Positions 19,229-27,932 of a DNA stretch of 64,000 nucleotides are shown here, piece by piece. The stretch covers positions 40,876 to 104,875 of the forward strand of contig CAMYUW010000002.1 of NCBI GenBank assembly GCA_947302275.1, given 5' to 3'. The notes beneath the pieces were generated by a model, which ran no database searches, was not told the origin of the DNA, and saw nothing but the letters and a program-made list of their open reading frames with translations. The stretch is from an uncultured Prevotellaceae bacterium (GTDB lineage Bacteria > Bacteroidota > Bacteroidia > Bacteroidales > Muribaculaceae). Position 1 is the first letter of the stretch. Every line of letters begins with the position of its first letter. The position numbers and the translations under genes are program-made.

Positions 19229-19933
19229 ATGGCTACTATCCTGAATATAGAAACATCAACTGAGGTTTGCTCGGTGGCATTGACCAGCGAGGGGCAAGTG
19301 TTGGACCATCGTGAGAACTACGAGGGGCAGACCCATGCTACGCTGTTGAGTCAGTATGTGAAAGAAATGCTGGACTATGCCCGTACTCGAGAACTGAGAA
19401 TTAACGCTATCGCTGTGAGCATAGGCCCAGGGTCCTACACGGGACTGCGTATCGGGCTGAGTGAGGCCAAAGGTCTGGCTTTTGGGTTACAGGTGCCGTT
19501 GATTGGGGTGAATACGTTGAAGTTACTCACTGTGAGCACCATGTTTCATCATTTTATTGATGATGAAAAGGTGCTGTTTATACCCATGATTGACGCCCGG
19601 CGCATGGAAGTATATACTGCCGCTTACGACTCCGCATTGGAGCCTGTTGTTGAGCCACAGGCGATGATACTTGATGAGTCGTCATTCAGTAATCTGCTCT
19701 CGCAGGGCTATACTCTGGTGGTGATGGGCAACGGCAGTGATAAGTCGCGGCAGGTGCTCAAGCATGATCGCATCCGCTTTGTGGAAGGCATCAAGCCGGT
19801 AGCAGTTGATATGTTGGCCTTATCCGAGAAAGCCTACCGTGAGCAGGATTTCATTGATGTGGCCTATAGTACACCACTGTATCTAAAAGATTTTCAGGCA
19901 ACTAAGCCCAAGAATCCCATCCTCAACGTGTGA
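19229..19933 (+). CDS. tsaB: tRNA N6-threonylcarbamoyladenosine synthesis protein TsaB
   Basis: A 234-residue ASKHA-fold protein that acts with TsaD and TsaE to transfer the threonylcarbamoyl group onto A37 of ANN-decoding tRNAs. The N-terminal ILNIETSTEVCSVAL and the glycine-rich SIGPGSYTGLRIGLSEA (residues 70-86) are the family hallmarks. Length is typical for TsaB and too short for TsaD. A YrdC/Sua5-family protein, which makes the threonylcarbamoyl-AMP intermediate, is encoded 41 kb away at 60612-61217 on the other strand. Followed by the separately promoted DUF4290 gene. Confidence 0.93.
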   Translation: MATILNIETSTEVCSVALTSEGQVLDHRENYEGQTHATLLSQYVKEMLDYARTRELRINAIAVSIGPGSYTGLRIGLSEAKGLAFGLQVPLIGVNTLKLLTVSTMFHHFIDDEKVLFIPMIDARRMEVYTAAYDSALEPVVEPQAMILDESSFSNLLSQGYTLVVMGNGSDKSRQVLKHDRIRFVEGIKPVAVDMLALSEKAYREQDFIDVAYSTPLYLKDFQATKPKNPILNV

Positions 19934-19996
19934 CCGACGTGTGAGATTGTGCCCCGTGGTTGCGAAAATGGATTTTCGCAGTTCAAAAAAAAGTAT

Positions 19997-20004
19997 TACT
20001 TTTG
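19997..20004 (+). promoter_or_regulatory. -7 box giving a leaderless DUF4290 mRNA
   Basis: TACTTTTG is followed by six bases and then the ATG at 20011. The box fixes the start, because an earlier in-frame candidate at 19960 would be upstream of transcription. Confidence 0.55.
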
Positions 20005-20010
20005 CAGATT

Positions 20011-20607
20011 ATGTTGACATATAATTCTTTACTCAAGACTCTTGTGCTGCCCGAGTACGGCCGCAACATACAGCAGATGGTGGATCACTGCCTGACGATT
20101 GAGGACCGCAACGAGCGAACCCGTTGCGCTTATACTATTGTGCAGAACATGGCCAATATGTTCCCTCAATTGCGGACTGAGACAGACTATCAGCACAAGC
20201 TCTGGGATCACCTCATGATCATGAGCGGATTTCAGCTCGACGTGGATTTCCCGTTTGATGACATCATTAAGGAGGAGAATCTGGATACTAAACCGGCCCC
20301 GATTCCTTATGAACTTGAGCCCATAAAGTTCCGCCATTACGGTAAAAACATTGAACGCATGATTGAGCGAGCCGCTACTTATCCTGAGGGAGAGGAGCGT
20401 GACGCCCTGGTCATGTTGCTGGCAAACCACATGAAGAAACTCATTTATCAGATTAATAATGAAGATGTGGATGATGCCAAGATTTTTAAGGATATGGCCT
20501 ACTACAGTCATGGCGTTATACGCCTTGACCCAGAGAAGCACCATCTGCATGAATATCAGATCGTGAAACCTGTTCAGGCAACTGGAAAGAAAAAGAAAAA
20601 GAAGTGA
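20011..20607 (+). CDS. DUF4290 family protein
   Basis: A 198-residue cytoplasmic protein of a Bacteroidota-restricted family of unknown function (DUF4290). The conserved N-terminus MLTYNSLLKTLVLPEYGRN and the internal FRHYGKNIERMIERA are recognisable. The tail is a lysine run (TGKKKKKK). There is no signal peptide and no membrane segment. It leads a likely operon with rimM and an OmpA-domain gene. I would not assign a function. Confidence 0.85.
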   Translation: MLTYNSLLKTLVLPEYGRNIQQMVDHCLTIEDRNERTRCAYTIVQNMANMFPQLRTETDYQHKLWDHLMIMSGFQLDVDFPFDDIIKEENLDTKPAPIPYELEPIKFRHYGKNIERMIERAATYPEGEERDALVMLLANHMKKLIYQINNEDVDDAKIFKDMAYYSHGVIRLDPEKHHLHEYQIVKPVQATGKKKKKK

Positions 20608-20618
20608 TCGGATGCTCA

Positions 20619-20640
20619 TGCTCGCTTTGTTCGCAGTTTA
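20619..20640. repeat. GCTCGC intergenic repeat, copy B
   Basis: This 22-bp stretch matches 15956-15977 with one mismatch (GTTC for GCTC). It lies in the DUF4290-rimM gap. The neighbouring 20660-20690 (ACTAATGATTAGTGATTAG) is a second low-complexity stretch that resembles 57530-57562. Confidence 0.5.
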
Positions 20641-20699
20641 AAGCCATCCACTTTCTTGCAACTAATGATTAGTGATTAGCAACTATCGGATTAAATTAA

Positions 20700-21236
20700 A
20701 TGATCACGCGTGAGGAACTCATATTAATTGGCCACTATAACAAGCCCCATGGCGTCAATGGTGAAATATCGGCCACGCTCGATATCGATTCAGAGGCGTT
20801 GCAAGGACTGTCTTGTCTGGTGAGTGACATGAATGGAATATTTGTTCCATTCTATGTCGACGCGTGTCGCCCCAAGAACCATGAGACAGTCCTGTTGATG
20901 ATTGACGGCATGGATACCGAACAAGAGGTAACGCGGCTGGTCAATCATAAGATTTATGCCCTCAAGCGTGATTTCCGTGAAGAGAGCGAACTCGCTGAAG
21001 CCGATGGTTACCCGCTTGACTATTTCATCGGATTCATGTTGCTGGATACTGACGGAACAAGCGTGGGTGAAATCATTGATGTGGATGAGCAAACCGAGAA
21101 TGCCATCTTTATAGTCGACCGAGGTGGTGATGAACTCATGGTGCCAGCCTCCGATGATCTGATTGTGGAATTTGATCTTGACAAGAAAACGATGGTCATG
21201 GATCTGCCGCAAGGCCTCCTGGACCTGAACGAATAA
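20700..21236 (+). CDS. rimM: Ribosome maturation factor RimM
   Basis: A 178-residue protein that binds S19 and helps mature the 3' domain of the 30S subunit. The N-terminal RimM barrel begins with LILIGHYNKPHGVNGEI, and the C-terminal PRC-barrel includes GYPLDYFIGFMLLDTDG and ENAIFIVDRGG followed by DELMVPASDDLI. Length is normal. It follows DUF4290 by 92 bp that include a repeat, and precedes the OmpA-domain gene by 12 bp. Confidence 0.93.
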   Translation: MITREELILIGHYNKPHGVNGEISATLDIDSEALQGLSCLVSDMNGIFVPFYVDACRPKNHETVLLMIDGMDTEQEVTRLVNHKIYALKRDFREESELAEADGYPLDYFIGFMLLDTDGTSVGEIIDVDEQTENAIFIVDRGGDELMVPASDDLIVEFDLDKKTMVMDLPQGLLDLNE

Positions 21237-21248
21237 ACAAGATATCGC

Positions 21249-21905
21249 ATGCAACAAGTCTTTAATCAACATAAGATTCTGATGGTTATGGTGCTTAGCC
21301 TGTTTCTGGCTTGGTTCCAACCGCTGAATGCCCGAGAGCGCGAGGTTGATATCTATGAATTGTCACTGGATGAGAATATCGAGACCCCTGAAATCAAGAA
21401 CGATAAACAGGCTGACAGGATACAGGAATTCCAGTATGACATGGCAGTGGCTTTCAAACAATCCAACTACGATGTGGAGATTATGCGCGACGATGAAGTC
21501 ATCGTAATCACTATACCGGCCAGCCAGTTGTTTGAACCTAATGATACCGTATTGTCGAAATTGGGTGAAGCCCAGCTGAAGCCCTTCTTGAAGATGATTA
21601 AGAATCCGGGGTTTTACAAGATGCTGCTGGTCATGCACAGTGACAATACCGGTAGTTCGGAATATACCCTCAACTTGACCCGCCAGCGTGTGAACAATAT
21701 CTTTGACTGGTTCGAAGAGAACGGCAGTGTGGATTATGTCGTCCCTTACGCTTTGGGAGAAACCGATCCTGTCGTGGACAATAATTCGGTGGAAAACCGC
21801 AAGCGCAACCGCCGCCTGGAGATTTTTCTGATTCCTGAGAAAACAATGCTTCAGCAGGCCAAAAAAGGGAATATCAATATCAACCATATCTCAAAAGAGA
21901 AATAA
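21249..21905 (+). CDS. OmpA-family peptidoglycan-binding protein
   Basis: A 218-residue exported protein with an N-terminal hydrophobic signal (MVMVLSLFLAWFQPLNA). The C-terminal OmpA-like domain (about residues 85-195) includes FEPNDTVLSKLGEAQLKPF and the typical ending NRKRNRRLEIFLIP. In this fold Asp and Arg residues contact diaminopimelate of peptidoglycan, so a periplasmic cell-wall-linked role is likely. No outer-membrane barrel is present, unlike true OmpA. It sits 12 bp after rimM, so is probably co-transcribed; proS begins 40 bp later. Confidence 0.8.
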   Translation: MQQVFNQHKILMVMVLSLFLAWFQPLNAREREVDIYELSLDENIETPEIKNDKQADRIQEFQYDMAVAFKQSNYDVEIMRDDEVIVITIPASQLFEPNDTVLSKLGEAQLKPFLKMIKNPGFYKMLLVMHSDNTGSSEYTLNLTRQRVNNIFDWFEENGSVDYVVPYALGETDPVVDNNSVENRKRNRRLEIFLIPEKTMLQQAKKGNININHISKEK

Positions 21906-21945
21906 CATCTAAAAAACATATAGCACATTATATAATTATATAGAA

Positions 21946-23427
21946 ATGGCAAAAGAGCTTAAAGATTTAACGAAGAGAGCCGATAATTACTCTCAATGGT
22001 ATAATGAACTGGTTGTGAAGGCTGACTTAGCAGAGCAATCGGCAGTACGTGGATGTATGGTCATCAAACCCTATGGTTACGCCATCTGGGAGAAAATGCA
22101 GCGTCAGCTGGATGACATGTTCAAAGCCACAGGTGTCCAGAACGCCTATTTCCCCCTGTTGATTCCCAAGTCGTTCTTGAGCCGTGAGGCCGACCATGTA
22201 GAAGGTTTTGCTAAGGAGTGTGCCGTGGTGACCCATTATCGCCTGATGAATGACCCAAATGGCAACGGTGTTGTAGTGGACCCCTCGGCGCGACTGGAGG
22301 AGGAATTGGTGATTCGTCCCACCAGCGAGACCATCATCTGGAACACTTATCGCAATTGGATCAACAGTTACCGTGACCTGCCTCTGCTCATTAACCAGTG
22401 GGCAAATGTGTTCCGTTGGGAAATGCGCACCCGCATGTTCCTTCGCACTGCCGAATTCCTGTGGCAGGAGGGTCACACCGCCCATGCCAGCAAGGAAGAA
22501 GCCGAGGCCAAAGCCATTGAAATGCTGAACGTTTATGCTGAATTTGCCGAGAAATACATGGCACTGCCTGTTATTAAGGGTATCAAGACCGCCAACGAAC
22601 GCTTTGCTGGTGCGCTTGAGACTTACACGATCGAGGCGATGATGCAGGACGGTAAGGCACTTCAGTCAGGAACGAGTCACTTCCTGGGTCAGAACTTTGC
22701 CAAGGCATTTGACGTGAAGTTTATCGACAAGGAAAACAAACTGCAGGATGTTTGGGCAACCTCGTGGGGTGTTTCTACCCGTTTGATGGGTGCGTTGATT
22801 ATGACCCACAGCGATGACAACGGATTGGTACTGCCTCCGCATTTGGCTCCTATTCAGGTTGTTATCGTGCCTGTCTATAAGACCGATGAACAGCTCGAGC
22901 AGGTCAACAAGGTGGTTGAACCCATCGTCAACAACCTGCGCGGCATGGGCATCTCAGTGAAGTATGACAATGCCGACAACAAGCGTCCCGGCTTCAAGTT
23001 CGCCGATTATGAGCTTAAGGGTGTACCCGTCCGTCTCGTACTTGGTGCACGCGATATCGAAGCAGGCACAGTCGAGGTTATGCGTCGTGATACGCTCGAG
23101 AAGAGCAGCGAACAACTGGCTGGTATCGAGAACCGCGTGAAGGATCTGCTTGAGGAAATCCAGCAGAACATCTATACCAAAGCCCTCAACCAGCGTGAGC
23201 GCATGACTTATAAGGTGGATACCTGGGATGAGTTCAAACAGCAGATTGAGAAGGGCGGCTTCCTCCTGGCTCACTGGGACGGTACCACCGAGACCGAGGA
23301 GAAGATCAAAGAAGAAACCAAGGCGACTATCCGCTGCATTCCTCTGGATGCGCCCGAGGAGGAAGGCCAGTGTATCTACTCCGGCAAACCTAGCCATCGC
23401 CGTGTGATCTTCGCCCGTAACTATTAA
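21946..23427 (+). CDS. proS: Prolyl-tRNA synthetase
   Basis: A 493-residue class II aminoacyl-tRNA synthetase of the shorter archaeal/eukaryotic-like ProRS type, lacking the INS editing insert of the long bacterial type. Motif 2 is recognisable as [20 protein letters not shown] and motif 3 as [18 protein letters not shown]. The anticodon-binding domain follows and the C-terminus ends in the zinc-domain-like VIFARNY. It charges tRNA-Pro in the cytoplasm. The YitT-type gene follows by 13 bp. Confidence 0.96.
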   Translation: MAKELKDLTKRADNYSQWYNELVVKADLAEQSAVRGCMVIKPYGYAIWEKMQRQLDDMFKATGVQNAYFPLLIPKSFLSREADHVEGFAKECAVVTHYRLMNDPNGNGVVVDPSARLEEELVIRPTSETIIWNTYRNWINSYRDLPLLINQWANVFRWEMRTRMFLRTAEFLWQEGHTAHASKEEAEAKAIEMLNVYAEFAEKYMALPVIKGIKTANERFAGALETYTIEAMMQDGKALQSGTSHFLGQNFAKAFDVKFIDKENKLQDVWATSWGVSTRLMGALIMTHSDDNGLVLPPHLAPIQVVIVPVYKTDEQLEQVNKVVEPIVNNLRGMGISVKYDNADNKRPGFKFADYELKGVPVRLVLGARDIEAGTVEVMRRDTLEKSSEQLAGIENRVKDLLEEIQQNIYTKALNQRERMTYKVDTWDEFKQQIEKGGFLLAHWDGTTETEEKIKEETKATIRCIPLDAPEEEGQCIYSGKPSHRRVIFARNY

Positions 23428-23440
23428 TTCTGGTGCAGGT

Positions 23441-24391
23441 ATGATTTCGATTGATCCTAAGCGGAAGTTGTGGCGTGAGGTTTGGGCCTACCTGTTGTTG
23501 GTGATTGGTAGCGCATTGTTTGCCATCGGTGATGTGATGTTTGTCAATCCCTATCTGATGGCACCCGGTGGAACCTATGGTCTGAGTAACGTGTTCAATA
23601 CCTTGTGGCCATGGAAGATTTCACTCTATGCCATCTGTATGGATGTACCTTTGCTCATCATCGGCACATGGGTGTTGGGACCTAAATTCGGCATCAAGAC
23701 CATCATTTCGACCGCATTGATTTTCCTGTTCACTTTCGTTCTGGAGACGGTTTGGGGATACAATCCCGTTATCCATGATGGAGCAATTACACAAGTGGCT
23801 GGCCCGTCAATGGTTGAGATTCCTCATCATGGTGGCTGGTTTGCCCCCGACTACTTCCTCAATACGGTTCTTGCAGGACTTATCTATGGCGCAGCTATCG
23901 GTCTGATATTCCGCTCGGGTGCAACGAGTGGCGGCTCTGATATCATCTCAATGATCCTTCACAAGTACACCAAGATTTCTCTGGGTACGCTTGTCATGAT
24001 TGTTGATGGCATCATCACTTTGAGCACGCTTATCGCCTTTGGTGACATTCGTCTGCCTATTTACTCGATTCTTATTATCTTCATCGAGGGCAAGGTAATC
24101 GATATTGTTGTAGATGGTATCAAAACCTATAAGACAATGTTCATCATTACCGATGATCCTGACCCGATACGCGATTATATCATCAACGATATCAAGCGTG
24201 GCGGTACCTGCATCACAGGTAGTGGCCTTTATGAAGGCAAGGAGCGCAAGATGGTGTATGTGACTCTTGACCGTTCAGACATGATTAAGTTGCGTTCGGC
24301 ACTTTATCACATCGATCCTAACGCCTTTGTCAACATTATGGAGAGTTCTGAAATTTTAGGAAAGGGTTTCCGTGCCCTTCCTGAGGAATAA
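23441..24391 (+). CDS. YitT/DUF161 family membrane protein with C-terminal DUF2179
   Basis: A 316-residue integral inner-membrane protein with five or six hydrophobic segments (first about residues 15-32). It contains the conserved YitT motif RSGATSGGSDIISMIL near residue 165. The C-terminal cytoplasmic domain (TYKTMFIITDD...GGTCITGSGLYEG) is DUF2179. The family is widespread but its transported ligand, if any, is unknown. It is probably the last gene of a transcript running from proS, ending at the strong terminator at 24413. Confidence 0.88.
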   Translation: MISIDPKRKLWREVWAYLLLVIGSALFAIGDVMFVNPYLMAPGGTYGLSNVFNTLWPWKISLYAICMDVPLLIIGTWVLGPKFGIKTIISTALIFLFTFVLETVWGYNPVIHDGAITQVAGPSMVEIPHHGGWFAPDYFLNTVLAGLIYGAAIGLIFRSGATSGGSDIISMILHKYTKISLGTLVMIVDGIITLSTLIAFGDIRLPIYSILIIFIEGKVIDIVVDGIKTYKTMFIITDDPDPIRDYIINDIKRGGTCITGSGLYEGKERKMVYVTLDRSDMIKLRSALYHIDPNAFVNIMESSEILGKGFRALPEE

Positions 24392-24412
24392 GGAATTATT
24401 ATATCAAATAAG

Positions 24413-24450
24413 AACGCTGGACAATTACCCATGTTGTCTAGCGTTTTTTT
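24413..24450 (+). terminator. Terminator after the YitT-type gene
   Basis: A 12-bp stem with one G-U pair (AACGCTGGACAA against TTGTCTAGCGTT), a 9-nt loop and a run of seven T residues. Confidence 0.85.
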
Positions 24451-24463
24451 GTTCGTAAAAAAA

Positions 24464-24489
24464 GCACTTCGTTATCACAACGAAAGTGC
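24464..24489 (-). terminator. Second hairpin, minus-strand terminator-like
   Basis: GCACTTCGTT pairs with AACGAAAGTGC with one bulged base. On the minus strand it is followed by seven T residues. No minus-strand gene is seen upstream, so it may simply block antisense transcription. Confidence 0.4.
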
Positions 24490-24699
24490 CTAGGAAAAAA
24501 TAGTATGAATAAAAGCTTTGATTTAAGGTGATGCAAATATACACACTTTTACCATAATTCCCAAGTATTTTTTTATTATAATCATTTTTTTAACTGTTTT
24601 TATTGATATGATGCATGAAAAGCCATTTGATGTAATCAATTTTGGAGGATTGTGAAAAGAAATTTTATATAATTAACATCGCAAATCAAGATAAAATGT
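24490..24699. other. A+T-rich gap without a gene
   Basis: The 391-bp space between the YitT-type gene and the small membrane protein holds the two hairpins and the promoter listed separately. The remaining 200 bp are A+T-rich, and I see no open frame, RNA structure or repeat in them. Confidence 0.6.
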
Positions 24700-24707
24700 T
24701 AACTTTG
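24700..24707 (+). promoter_or_regulatory. Putative -7 box of the 24783 gene
   Basis: TAACTTTG, a TAnnTTTG match, with a leader of about 70 nt. Confidence 0.55.
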
Positions 24708-24782
24708 TCGTTTGATTATTATAAACGATTTTGAGATCAGCGAGTCTAACGGCAAAACTGACACTATTATTACAACAAGAGA

Positions 24783-25058
24783 ATGAACATGAGGCAATCA
24801 AGCGTTACTCAAGTCTTGAAGATGCTTTTCGGCATCTTTATGGTGCTGGTCTATCTGGGCATGGCCGTGCTCATGACGATTGACCTTTTCAATCTGGGCA
24901 GGCTGCGTTGGCTGTTTGCGGTTGTATTTGCCGCCTATGGTCTTTATCGCGGTTACCGTGAGATTAAAGGTGAGCACACTTACGGCATGCGCCGTTATGA
25001 TGAATCGGCAGACGATGAAGAGCGCTACACTACCTATAATAAAGAAGGAAGACAATGA
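24783..25058 (+). CDS. Small two-helix membrane protein
   Basis: A 91-residue protein I do not recognise by name. It has two hydrophobic stretches (about residues 11-32 and 38-54) joined by a short loop with LFNLGRLRW, then a hydrophilic C-terminus rich in Tyr, Asp and Glu. It overlaps the PstS-like start by 4 nt (ATGA), so it is translationally coupled to that lipoprotein. That coupling suggests a shared process at the inner membrane; nothing more can be said. Confidence 0.7.
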   Translation: MNMRQSSVTQVLKMLFGIFMVLVYLGMAVLMTIDLFNLGRLRWLFAVVFAAYGLYRGYREIKGEHTYGMRRYDESADDEERYTTYNKEGRQ

Positions 25059-26038
25059 TGAAAAAAAATAGCATATTGGCATTGACCTTGTTCTTGCTTG
25101 CACTGGTGATAACATCATGCGGTGACCGCCGTCCCAAGAGCACCAGTACACGTGGTCTGGCGCGTATCATGTGTGATGAGTCATTCCAGAGCGTGCTCGA
25201 GCAGGAGATTGCTGTGTTTGAGTACCAATATCCTGAGGCCAGCATTATGCCCGAATACATCAATGAGCATGACGCTCTGGACTCGCTGTTCCACAATAAG
25301 GTGGATCTTATCATCATTTCCCACGACCTGACTCCCGAGCAAAAGAAAAGCCTCAAGAAGATCGGTCGTGGTTATCGTACCCGCATGATTGCCGTGGATG
25401 CCGTTGCCATCATTGTCAACAAACAGAATGACATTGATGAATTGTCGATGGATGACTTGCGCGACATCTTCTCTGGAAAGGTAAAGAGATGGGGAGAGGT
25501 GTTCCCCACCAAGTTGAAAAACGACACCATCAAGGTGATGTTTGACGGCTCAGGCACCGGCATAGTCCATTACATGAAAGATAAGTTCCTCAATGGAGGT
25601 CAATTTGGCCCCAATGTGTATGCACGCGGGTCTAGTTCAGAGGTATTTAAGGCTGTTGAGGAATATAAGAATGTGATCGGCTTCATTGGTGTAAGTTGGA
25701 TCACCAGTGACTTGAAGTCTGCCGAGATTCCGATCGCTCAGAAATATGAGGAACTCAAAACCAAGAACGAGGTGAGTGTGATCGACTTCACCGACCGCAT
25801 CAAGGTGATGCCTGTTCGCGGTGATGACAAGGTTCAAGGTGTTAAGCCCTACCAGGCACATATTAATAGCGGCGATTATCCGCTGGTGCGCACGATTTGG
25901 GCGATTGATGCTTCCTATAACGGAATGCTGGATCATGGCTTTTTCACCTTCTTGACCGGTGTGATCGGCCAGAAAATCATTCTGCAAACCGGAATTTTGC
26001 CGGCCGCCGAGCCAGTTAGATACGTTGAAGTCCAATAA
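25055..26038 (+). CDS. PstS-like phosphate-binding lipoprotein
   Basis: A 327-residue protein with a lipoprotein signal peptide (lipobox ITSC, Cys22) and a type II periplasmic-binding fold of the PstS family. GSGTGIVHYMKDKFL around residue 165 matches the phosphate-binding loop region, and the DDLRDIFSGKVKRWGEV block is typical of PstS relatives. No pstCAB or phoU genes lie nearby; instead it is coupled to a small membrane protein and followed by a TPR gene. It could bind phosphate or another anion or act as a sensor; a role in classic Pst transport is not supported by the context. Confidence 0.8.
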   Translation: MMKKNSILALTLFLLALVITSCGDRRPKSTSTRGLARIMCDESFQSVLEQEIAVFEYQYPEASIMPEYINEHDALDSLFHNKVDLIIISHDLTPEQKKSLKKIGRGYRTRMIAVDAVAIIVNKQNDIDELSMDDLRDIFSGKVKRWGEVFPTKLKNDTIKVMFDGSGTGIVHYMKDKFLNGGQFGPNVYARGSSSEVFKAVEEYKNVIGFIGVSWITSDLKSAEIPIAQKYEELKTKNEVSVIDFTDRIKVMPVRGDDKVQGVKPYQAHINSGDYPLVRTIWAIDASYNGMLDHGFFTFLTGVIGQKIILQTGILPAAEPVRYVEVQ

Positions 26039-26120
26039 TCTGGCAAATTGGCACGGATTTTGCAAAACTGCTTTCAAAACAAAACTAACTAACGGATATA
26101 AACATTAAATTGTTACTACA

Positions 26121-27746
26121 ATGAAAAGGAAATTCTTATTTGCATCACTCATGTTGATGGGTGCATCGCTGGTAGCCAATGCACAAGGCTACAAGGACGG
26201 TATTGAGTACTACAAGGTTGACAAATTGGACAACGCCAAGGAGCTGCTCGAGCGCAATTTGAACTCGGCTAGCACCGACAAGGCTGAAGCCTACTACTAT
26301 CTCGGTCAGATTGCTCTGCATCAGGGTAAGGTTGCCGATGCAGCTGCCAACTTTGAGAAAGGTATCTCGGCCAATGCCATGAATCCTTACAACTATGTGG
26401 GTCAGGCTGCCATCGCTCTGAAGAATGGCGGCGACGCGAAAGTGTTGCTGGAGAAGGCTCGCAAGCTCTCCAAGAAGGATTCCAAGCTAGAGATGGAAAT
26501 TGCCCGCGCTTTCTATGATGCCAATCCTACCACCTATGCCAAGGACATTGAGAAGTGCATCAAGAATGCCCGCAAGTGGAACGCTGATGACCCCGACAGC
26601 TACATCTTTGAGGCCGACACCAAGGCTGACAAGAAAGACTGGGGTAATGCAGCCGGCATCTACGAGTTGGCCTTTGACAAGGATCCCAATAACATTGAGG
26701 CCTATGTAAAGTATGCCAACACCTACTTTAACGTGAATCCCGAGATGGCTATCGAGCGTCTGGAGGAGTTGCAGGCTAAGGTTCCTGGTTCGGCTCTGGT
26801 TCAGCGCGAACTTGCCGAGAAGTACTATGCCGACAACTTGGGTGCCAAGGCAGCTGAGCAGTATGGCAAGTACATCAAGAACCCCAACCACTTTGCTCAG
26901 GATGAGGTGCGCTATGTACAGCTGTTGTTCTTCGGTGAGAAATATCAGCAGTCTCTGGATCTTGCAACCGAACTGATCAGCAAACTGAACCCCACCGATG
27001 ACAAGGTGTTCTACATGAAGCGTATGCAGCTTTACAACCTGATTCAGCTTCAGAAGTGGCCTGAGGCAGTGGAGGCCGGTAGGTCGTTCTTTTCCAACGC
27101 TTTGCCCAAGGGTTCAAACTATGAGGTGCGCGACTATACCGACTATGGCCAGGCTTTGCAGAATGCCGGTCTGCCCGAGGAGGCCATCGCAGCTTACGAG
27201 AAGGCTATTGAACTGAATCCCAATAATGTGGACCTGATCCGCTTCATGGGTGACAGCTATGCCGATGCTGAGAATTTTGTTAAAGCAGCTGAGTACTACC
27301 AGCGTCTGGTGGACAGTGGCAACAACAAGTCCAATGACCTTTTCACCCTGTCTAACTACTATCTGGGTATCGCTAGCTCAGAGTCTCTGGATGACGCAAC
27401 CAGGGCTGATGCGCTTGCTAAGTCACAGAAGTATATCGACGAGGTTGACAAGCTGGTTCCCGGTAACGTACAGATTGTGAACCAGAAGGCCAAGATTGCC
27501 AAGTTCCGTGAGGGTGACAACAATAATGGAGCCGCACTGGCAGCCTACAACGAGCTGCTCAGCATCCTTGACTCAAAGGAAAATAAGGCCGATTACACCC
27601 GCTACTACAAGTATGCCTATAACTACCTCGCCACCTACTACTTCACCAAGGGTGACAAGGCTACGGCTAAGACATACTATCAGAAGTGGCTGGAGAATGA
27701 TCCTGACAACGAGTCCCTGCGTAACTATGTTAACAGCTTGAAGTAA
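26121..27746 (+). CDS. Secreted or periplasmic TPR-repeat protein
   Basis: A 541-residue protein with a signal peptide (ends VANAQ, about residue 22) and helical TPR units along the whole length, for example AEAYYYLGQIALHQGKVADAAANFEKGI and DYGQALQNAGLPEEAIAAYEKAIELNPNN read in pieces. TPRs bind other proteins; no catalytic domain is present. It follows the PstS-like gene by 82 bp, as in several Bacteroidota loci where a PstS relative precedes a TPR protein. It ends at a terminator. Confidence 0.8.
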   Translation: MKRKFLFASLMLMGASLVANAQGYKDGIEYYKVDKLDNAKELLERNLNSASTDKAEAYYYLGQIALHQGKVADAAANFEKGISANAMNPYNYVGQAAIALKNGGDAKVLLEKARKLSKKDSKLEMEIARAFYDANPTTYAKDIEKCIKNARKWNADDPDSYIFEADTKADKKDWGNAAGIYELAFDKDPNNIEAYVKYANTYFNVNPEMAIERLEELQAKVPGSALVQRELAEKYYADNLGAKAAEQYGKYIKNPNHFAQDEVRYVQLLFFGEKYQQSLDLATELISKLNPTDDKVFYMKRMQLYNLIQLQKWPEAVEAGRSFFSNALPKGSNYEVRDYTDYGQALQNAGLPEEAIAAYEKAIELNPNNVDLIRFMGDSYADAENFVKAAEYYQRLVDSGNNKSNDLFTLSNYYLGIASSESLDDATRADALAKSQKYIDEVDKLVPGNVQIVNQKAKIAKFREGDNNNGAALAAYNELLSILDSKENKADYTRYYKYAYNYLATYYFTKGDKATAKTYYQKWLENDPDNESLRNYVNSLK

Positions 27747-27769
27747 AACGATTATTCACCTTTATACAG

Positions 27770-27802
27770 ATGCGGGCAGCTGGTTATTCTGGCTGCTCGC
27801 AT
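27770..27802 (+). terminator. Terminator of the TPR gene
   Basis: An 11-bp stem with one G-U pair (ATGCGGGCAGC against GCTGCTCGCAT) and an 11-nt loop, followed by TCTTTGTTCT. Confidence 0.7.
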
Positions 27803-27852
27803 TCTTTGTTCTAATTAAACAGAGAACGCATTAGGGAAAAGCACAAAATTAA

Positions 27853-27884
27853 TTTGGCTTTTCGCTTGAGTTTGTGTAATTTTG
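27853..27884 (+). promoter_or_regulatory. Promoter of the subtilase pair
   Basis: TTTG (27853-27856), 20 nt, then TAATTTTG (27877-27884): both elements at consensus spacing. The leader is about 45 nt. Confidence 0.7.
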
Positions 27885-27932
27885 CCGATTTAAACATAGT
27901 CTGGAAAAGGACACAAAAAAGGAATCAAGAAT

